Source: Thermodesulfovibrionales bacterium
GTDB lineage: Bacteria > Nitrospirota > Thermodesulfovibrionia > Thermodesulfovibrionales > SM23-35
DNA: 7,948 bases
Reading direction: 5' to 3'
NCBI GenBank assembly: GCA_022865525.1
Contig: JALHSV010000133.1
Span: forward strand, 1 to 7,948
Shown here: one piece after another, positions 6,196 to 7,948 of the stretch
Layout of the letters: each line of letters begins with the position of its first letter
How positions within the stretch are numbered: the stretch's first letter is position 1
Program-made: the position numbers and the translations under genes
Notes under the pieces: generated by a model
The model's input: the letters and a program-made list of their open reading frames with translations, nothing else
Told to the model about the DNA's origin: nothing
Database searches by the model: none

Positions 6196-7487
6196 TTGAT
6201 TTTCAATCCTTCTGGAATAAAAGGGATAGCACCGTAGCGCCCGGCTAAATAACCTCGGACCAAAGATTCGGTTTTGCGCGGTTTGTAATCCGTCAAGGGA
6301 TAAAGGTGGGTTGCGCCATTATCGTCCTTCTCGGTGAACCAGACCTGGTCCCGCCGGATGATATCTGTATCCAAAAGGATCGGATTGTGGGTCGCGAAAA
6401 TGACTTGTGCCCCTTTCGTATTTAACTTTGAACTGAAAAGCAATTTTAAAAACTCCAATACAAGCATAGGGTGCAGACTGGTCTCAAGCTCATCAATCAG
6501 CACGGTATAGCCGTGTTCTAAAATATCTAGCCAAGGTCCTACTAGAGAGAAGAAACGCTGCGTTCCAGCTGATTCTTCAGTAAAATCGATAAGAGAATCT
6601 TTTCCGGATGCCCCGCTATGCTTGAAGCTGATTTCAAGCGTTTTAAGTCCGGTTAATTTACCGGCACTTTCCATGTCTCGAACCACTGAAGGCGGATAGG
6701 CAGCTTTAATTTCTTCAGCGGATAATTCTTTGTGCTTGACATCAGCGTCTGTGATTCCAAAATCAGCAGACTTAAGCAAAGCAATAATAGGGGTAATATT
6801 TTGTTTCTGCTCCTCAATCAAGTTAGCAGTAAAATTTCGACCTAATCGTGACCCAGCCCCAAGGTTGATAAAGCGAAACCTATCATTGAACCAGTTATAG
6901 ATGGCAGTAAGTTGCTCATTATTGAATTGAGCAGCCGTCGACACAAAAAGGCTATTTGGTCGTGTTTTGCTGCATAAATCCGAATCCAATTTAAAAAATG
7001 AAGCACTATGACTCCAGATGTAATCATTTTTTTTGGGATCGTAAATCCTTCTAAACCAGTTTTGCGCAGAACCCTTTGGAAACGCAACAAGATACTCTTG
7101 ATAAACTCGCTGCTTGTCTAATGTAAAACCATATACATAGCGAACTTTTTCAATCACTACCATAACTTCAAAACAACTTGGCTTATCAAGCGTCTCTACA
7201 TCAAGACAAAATGGTTTGGTATCTATTGGTTCATTTGGTGCAATCCGGGTAGCCGAGTATCTGACAAAATTTGCCATAAAGCGAAGAGCATCAAGGACAT
7301 TGCTTTTTCCTGAGGCATTCGGTCCATATAGGGCAATGCCCTTCAATAACTTGACTTTGGAAAGGCCCGGCAAATCTGGATGAATAAGGTTTTCAGGTAA
7401 CGAATCATCATAATTGCTCGCTACAAGAGAGAGAAACTGCTCATCCTTGATGGAACGATAATTTGACACCTTGAATTCAATCAGCAT
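6192..7487 (-). CDS. rloA: RloA-family (AbiLi-like) AAA15/ABC-type ATPase
   Basis: A 431-aa SMC/ABC-like ATPase of the AAA15 group. The N-terminus MLIEFKVSNYRSIKDEQFLSL is the typical first strand. Walker A is GPNASGKS (55-62); a signature-like ESAGTQRFF lies at 305-313; Walker B is TVLIDELETSLHP (328-340, Asp332 and Glu333); the switch histidine is FATHNP (364-369); and the C-terminus carries the GYLAGRYGAIPF block (412-423) common in this family. All nucleotide-site residues are present, so it should hydrolyse ATP, probably as a dimer. It is first in an operon with rloB, and in such pairs it acts as sensor or regulator of the partner. The start is supported by AGAGG six to seven bases upstream of ATG 7485-7487 and by a promoter just beyond. 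Composition is intermediate between dnaE and SIR2. Confidence 0.92.
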   Translation of the reverse strand: MLIEFKVSNYRSIKDEQFLSLVASNYDDSLPENLIHPDLPGLSKVKLLKGIALYGPNASGKSNVLDALRFMANFVRYSATRIAPNEPIDTKPFCLDVETLDKPSCFEVMVVIEKVRYVYGFTLDKQRVYQEYLVAFPKGSAQNWFRRIYDPKKNDYIWSHSASFFKLDSDLCSKTRPNSLFVSTAAQFNNEQLTAIYNWFNDRFRFINLGAGSRLGRNFTANLIEEQKQNITPIIALLKSADFGITDADVKHKELSAEEIKAAYPPSVVRDMESAGKLTGLKTLEISFKHSGASGKDSLIDFTEESAGTQRFFSLVGPWLDILEHGYTVLIDELETSLHPMLVLEFLKLLFSSKLNTKGAQVIFATHNPILLDTDIIRRDQVWFTEKDDNGATHLYPLTDYKPRKTESLVRGYLAGRYGAIPFIPEGLKIK

Positions 7488-7528
7488 GATAAACCTCTTT
7501 TTTGCTGTTTTATTGCAACAATATACAT

Positions 7529-7557
7529 TTCATAGCACTACGAATTTGATTTGTCAA
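7529..7557 (-). promoter_or_regulatory. Extended -10 sigma70 promoter of rloAB
   Basis: On the minus strand a perfect TTGACA (7552-7557), a 17-base spacer, and TATGAA (7529-7534) preceded by TGC, an extended -10. Just upstream (7558-7590) is an AT-rich stretch with the palindrome TTTTTTTGCAAAAAAA at 7570-7585, which could act as an UP element or bent DNA. The predicted start near 7521 leaves a leader of about 35 bases before rloA. Confidence 0.72.
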
Positions 7558-7619
7558 TACTTTTAGCATTTTTTTTGCAAAAAAACCAATATTCACTTTT
7601 CATGACTCGTGCCTATGAA

Positions 7620-7677
7620 TGGAGCTCCGCCGGTGGCGGTTCCGGGCCCCGCGAAAAGCGCTGGATCCACGATCCAA
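7620..7677. repeat. Cluster of three short hairpins upstream of rloA
   Basis: Three consecutive inverted repeats: CCGCC-GGT-GGCGG (7627-7639), CGC-GAAAA-GCG (7652-7662) and GGATC-CAC-GATCC (7664-7676). The segment is GC-rich next to the AT-rich rloA promoter. The first hairpin is related to the palindrome at 5146-5164. I do not recognise the unit. No gene is supported here. Confidence 0.45.
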
Positions 7678-7703
7678 AATCATGCATATTCCACATATAT
7701 CTT

Positions 7704-7746
7704 CACGTAGGGGCGGGTTTCGCCCCGCAGGGTGCGGCCCGCCCGT
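7704..7746. repeat. REP variant with enlarged internal stem
   Basis: A plus-strand GTAGGGGCGGG arm and a CCCGCCCG arm enclose about 20 bases instead of the usual six or so. The insert can form its own stem (minus strand CCGCA-CCC-TGCGG). With the next copy it makes an inverted doublet like those on the left side. Confidence 0.75.
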
Positions 7747-7765
7747 TCTTTTCCCCGCCATTCTG

Positions 7766-7797
7766 CCCGGGAGGGTTACAAACCCTCCCCTACATAA
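7766..7797. repeat. REP palindrome identical to the copy at 403-432
   Basis: CGGGAGGGTTACAAACCCTC then CCCTACATAA: 30 bases identical to 403-432. It ends 13 bases before the predicted 3' splice site of the group II intron, so it lies in that intron's 3' exon. Confidence 0.9.
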
Positions 7798-7810
7798 TCT
7801 ATTCTTAATG

Positions 7811-7884
7811 ATAGGGGTAGGAAAGGCGGGTTGACCGCCTCCCCTCCCTCCGAACCGTACGGGCGGATTTCCCGCATACGGCTC
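7811..7884 (-). ncRNA. Group II intron domains V and VI
   Basis: Domain V (7852-7884, 33 nt) reads GAGCCGTATGCGG, GAAA, TCCGCCCGTACGGTTC: lower stem GAGCCGTA with TACGGTTC, the catalytic AGC triad near its 5' end, a small bulge opposite, and a GAAA-type tip. Domain VI (7811-7850) pairs GGCGG with CCGCC and GGGGA with TTTCC. An unpaired A at 7818 is then followed by CCC pairing with GGG. That A is eight bases from the inferred 3' end, where the branch-point adenosine is expected. Confidence 0.85.
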
Positions 7885-7948
7885 TCCAGTCGGTGGTTTT
7901 ACCTTCAAGAGGACTGCCTGGCTTCACTACGGGTAGTCAACATGGAGA
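7811..7948 (-). mobile_element. Group II intron, 3' end (continues beyond the right edge)
   Basis: The minus strand shows the hallmark 3' portion of a bacterial group II intron: domain V followed by domain VI and a terminal AT at 7812-7811, fitting the usual AY end. All three minus frames between 7948 and domain V contain stops, so any intron-encoded reverse transcriptase ends at or beyond the window edge. The intron lies in the same orientation as the defence genes, and its 3' exon starts with an AT-rich stretch and a REP. The 5' part and the maturase are not visible, so intactness cannot be judged. Confidence 0.82.

Noticed and set aside
7620..7680. Cloning-vector polylinker contamination
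   Set aside because: GGAGCTCC, GTGGCGG, GGGCCC and GGATCC recall a plasmid polylinker, but the order is inexact and the intervening bases do not match; the flanks are ordinary genomic repeats.
442..7797. Composite transposon with REPs as terminal repeats
   Set aside because: No target-site duplication is visible, and the repeats are interspersed inside the segment as well as at its ends.
7600..7908. Minus-strand 102-codon open frame at the right edge
   Set aside because: It is the translation of intron domains V and VI and the REPs; its codons follow RNA stems, not a protein family.

Overview
The window is a mid-GC bacterial accessory region whose genes all lie on the minus strand. It holds two antiviral defence modules flanked by a dense family of palindromic repeats. 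No marker gene fixes the taxonomy. The GC-rich housekeeping fragment at the left edge, the AT-rich defence genes and the repeat type (which translates as VGAGFKPAR) fit a Gram-negative or candidate-phylum bacterium, but that is a weak inference.

Layout, left to right. (1) 1-208: the N-terminus of a DnaE-type DNA polymerase III alpha subunit whose PHP metal ligands look lost. (2) 246-1147: a REP/RAYT locus. It contains a Y1 (HUH) REP-associated tyrosine transposase at 442-1077 and about seven GTAG-type palindromes around it. One palindrome lies inside the transposase reading frame and one encodes its last residues. (3) 1144-5134: a promoter, a SIR2-family protein of 299 aa and, 20 bp behind it, a 977-aa helical protein with no visible nucleotide-binding motif. 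This looks like a two-gene NAD-targeting abortive-infection system with effector and probable sensor on separate chains. (4) 5143-5484: a broken N-terminal piece of a TOTE-type archaeo-eukaryotic primase, left over from another conflict system. (5) 5509-7557: an RloA/RloB (AbiL-like) ATPase plus TOPRIM-like pair with overlapping ATGA codons and its own good promoter. (6) 7600-7948: small hairpins, one more REP doublet and the 3' end (domains V and VI) of a group II intron running off the right edge.

How the parts may work together. RloA-RloB and SIR2-977aa each have a separate promoter and read in the same direction, as stacked modules of a defence island do. REP elements bracket the island: 403-432 and 7768-7797 are identical over 30 bp. 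The stop codon of the 977-aa gene lies inside a REP, so repeat insertion and recombination have probably shaped this locus. The strongest candidate for an incompletely described system is the SIR2 plus 977-aa pair. The second is the RAYT gene that carries its own REPs in frame.
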